A DNA stretch of 5,067 bases from Oscillospiraceae bacterium (GTDB lineage: Bacteria > Bacillota > Clostridia > Oscillospirales > Oscillospiraceae), in assembly GCA_904501855.1 (NCBI GenBank), contig CAJGCI010000140.1:1-5067 (forward strand). Direction: 5' to 3'. This document shows positions 4,635 through 5,067 of the stretch, piece by piece; positions within the stretch are counted from its first letter, which is position 1; each line of letters starts with the position of its first letter. The translations under genes and the position numbers were made by a program. The notes under the pieces were generated by a model. The model was not told the DNA's origin. It did not search any database and saw only the letters and a program-made list of their open reading frames with translations.

Positions 4635-5067
4635 ATGCGAATCGATATTATGACACTGTTTCCGGAGACCACCGGCGCGGTGCTCCATGAGAGCATCATC
4701 GGAAGAGCCGGAAAGAAGGGCATCGTGGATATCCGGTGCTGGCAGATCCGGGACTATACGGAAAACAGACAGATGCAGGTGGACGACTACCCCTACGGCG
4801 GAGGCCGGGGCTGCGTCATGATGGCACAGCCGCTGAAATCCTGCCTGGACGCCGTCATCGGCGACGCCGGGGACTGCCGGCGCCGGGTGATCTACATGTC
4901 GCCCCAGGGCCGGCCCTACGATCAGGCCACGGCCCGGAGACTGGCGGAGGACTACGATCAGCTGGTGCTGGTCTGCGGCCACTACGAAGGCATCGACGAG
5001 CGTTTCATCGAGGAATGCGTGGATGAGGAGATCTCCCTGGGAGACTTCGTCCTCACCGGCGGGGAGA
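4635..5067 (+). CDS. trmD: tRNA (guanine37-N1)-methyltransferase TrmD, N-terminal part
   Basis: An open frame from ATG 4635 to the window end, 144 codons plus one base, cut off by the window. TrmD uses S-adenosylmethionine to methylate G37 next to the anticodon, which prevents +1 frameshifting. Diagnostic segments are the start MRIDIMTLFPET, VDDYPYGGGRGCVM (49-62), SPQGR (89-93), CGHYEGIDER (114-123) and ISLGDFVLTGGE (133-144). The last three form parts of the SPOUT trefoil knot that holds the methyl donor. The catalytic aspartate and the C-terminal tRNA-binding domain fall outside the window. GAGGG (4622-4626), 8 nt upstream and inside the end of rimM, serves as ribosome binding site. Bacillota operons usually continue into rplS (L19), which would be expected next. 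Confidence 0.98.
   Translation, partial: MRIDIMTLFPETTGAVLHESIIGRAGKKGIVDIRCWQIRDYTENRQMQVDDYPYGGGRGCVMMAQPLKSCLDAVIGDAGDCRRRVIYMSPQGRPYDQATARRLAEDYDQLVLVCGHYEGIDERFIEECVDEEISLGDFVLTGGE

Overview
The window reads as ordinary chromosomal DNA of a low-GC-lineage Gram-positive bacterium (Bacillota), most likely a moderately GC-rich member of the Clostridia. Three things point there: the gene order ylxM-ffh-rpsP-KH-rimM-trmD, which is the Bacillota arrangement; the presence of YlxM and of the YfmF/YfmH pair of M16 peptidase-like proteins; and strong AGGAGG-type ribosome binding sites before most genes. Codon third positions are mostly G or C. I cannot name the genus from sequence alone.

Two divergent transcription units share a 214-bp intergenic region (1598-1811). 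To the left, on the minus strand, lie yfmF (269-1597, complete) and yfmH (1-276, N-terminal 92 codons only), overlapping by 8 nt. YfmF has lost the zinc-binding motif of M16 peptidases and YfmH keeps it, so they probably form a two-subunit enzyme. The family is annotated as associated with 5-aminopentanol modification of elongation factor P.

To the right, on the plus strand, lies a tight operon starting at a promoter that matches the housekeeping consensus exactly (TTGACA, 17 bp, TATAAT at 1735-1763): ylxM (1812-2162), ffh (2165-3529), rpsP (3603-3839), khpA (3860-4090), rimM (4145-4633) and trmD (4635 to the window end, 144 codons visible). Together these cover co-translational protein targeting (YlxM, Ffh), a 30S ribosomal protein (S16), 16S rRNA/30S maturation (RimM), a small KH RNA-binding protein (KhpA) and tRNA m1G37 methylation (TrmD). 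Two gaps of more than 50 nt in the operon hold inverted repeats: an AT-rich one between ffh and rpsP, and a perfect 10-bp GC-rich hairpin between khpA and rimM.

I see no mobile element, CRISPR array, tRNA, rRNA or defence gene, and no evidence of a new multi-gene system. The items worth a second look are regulatory (the divergent promoter region with an imperfect dyad over the -35 box, and the two intra-operon hairpins) and small residue-level departures from family consensus in Ffh and RimM.
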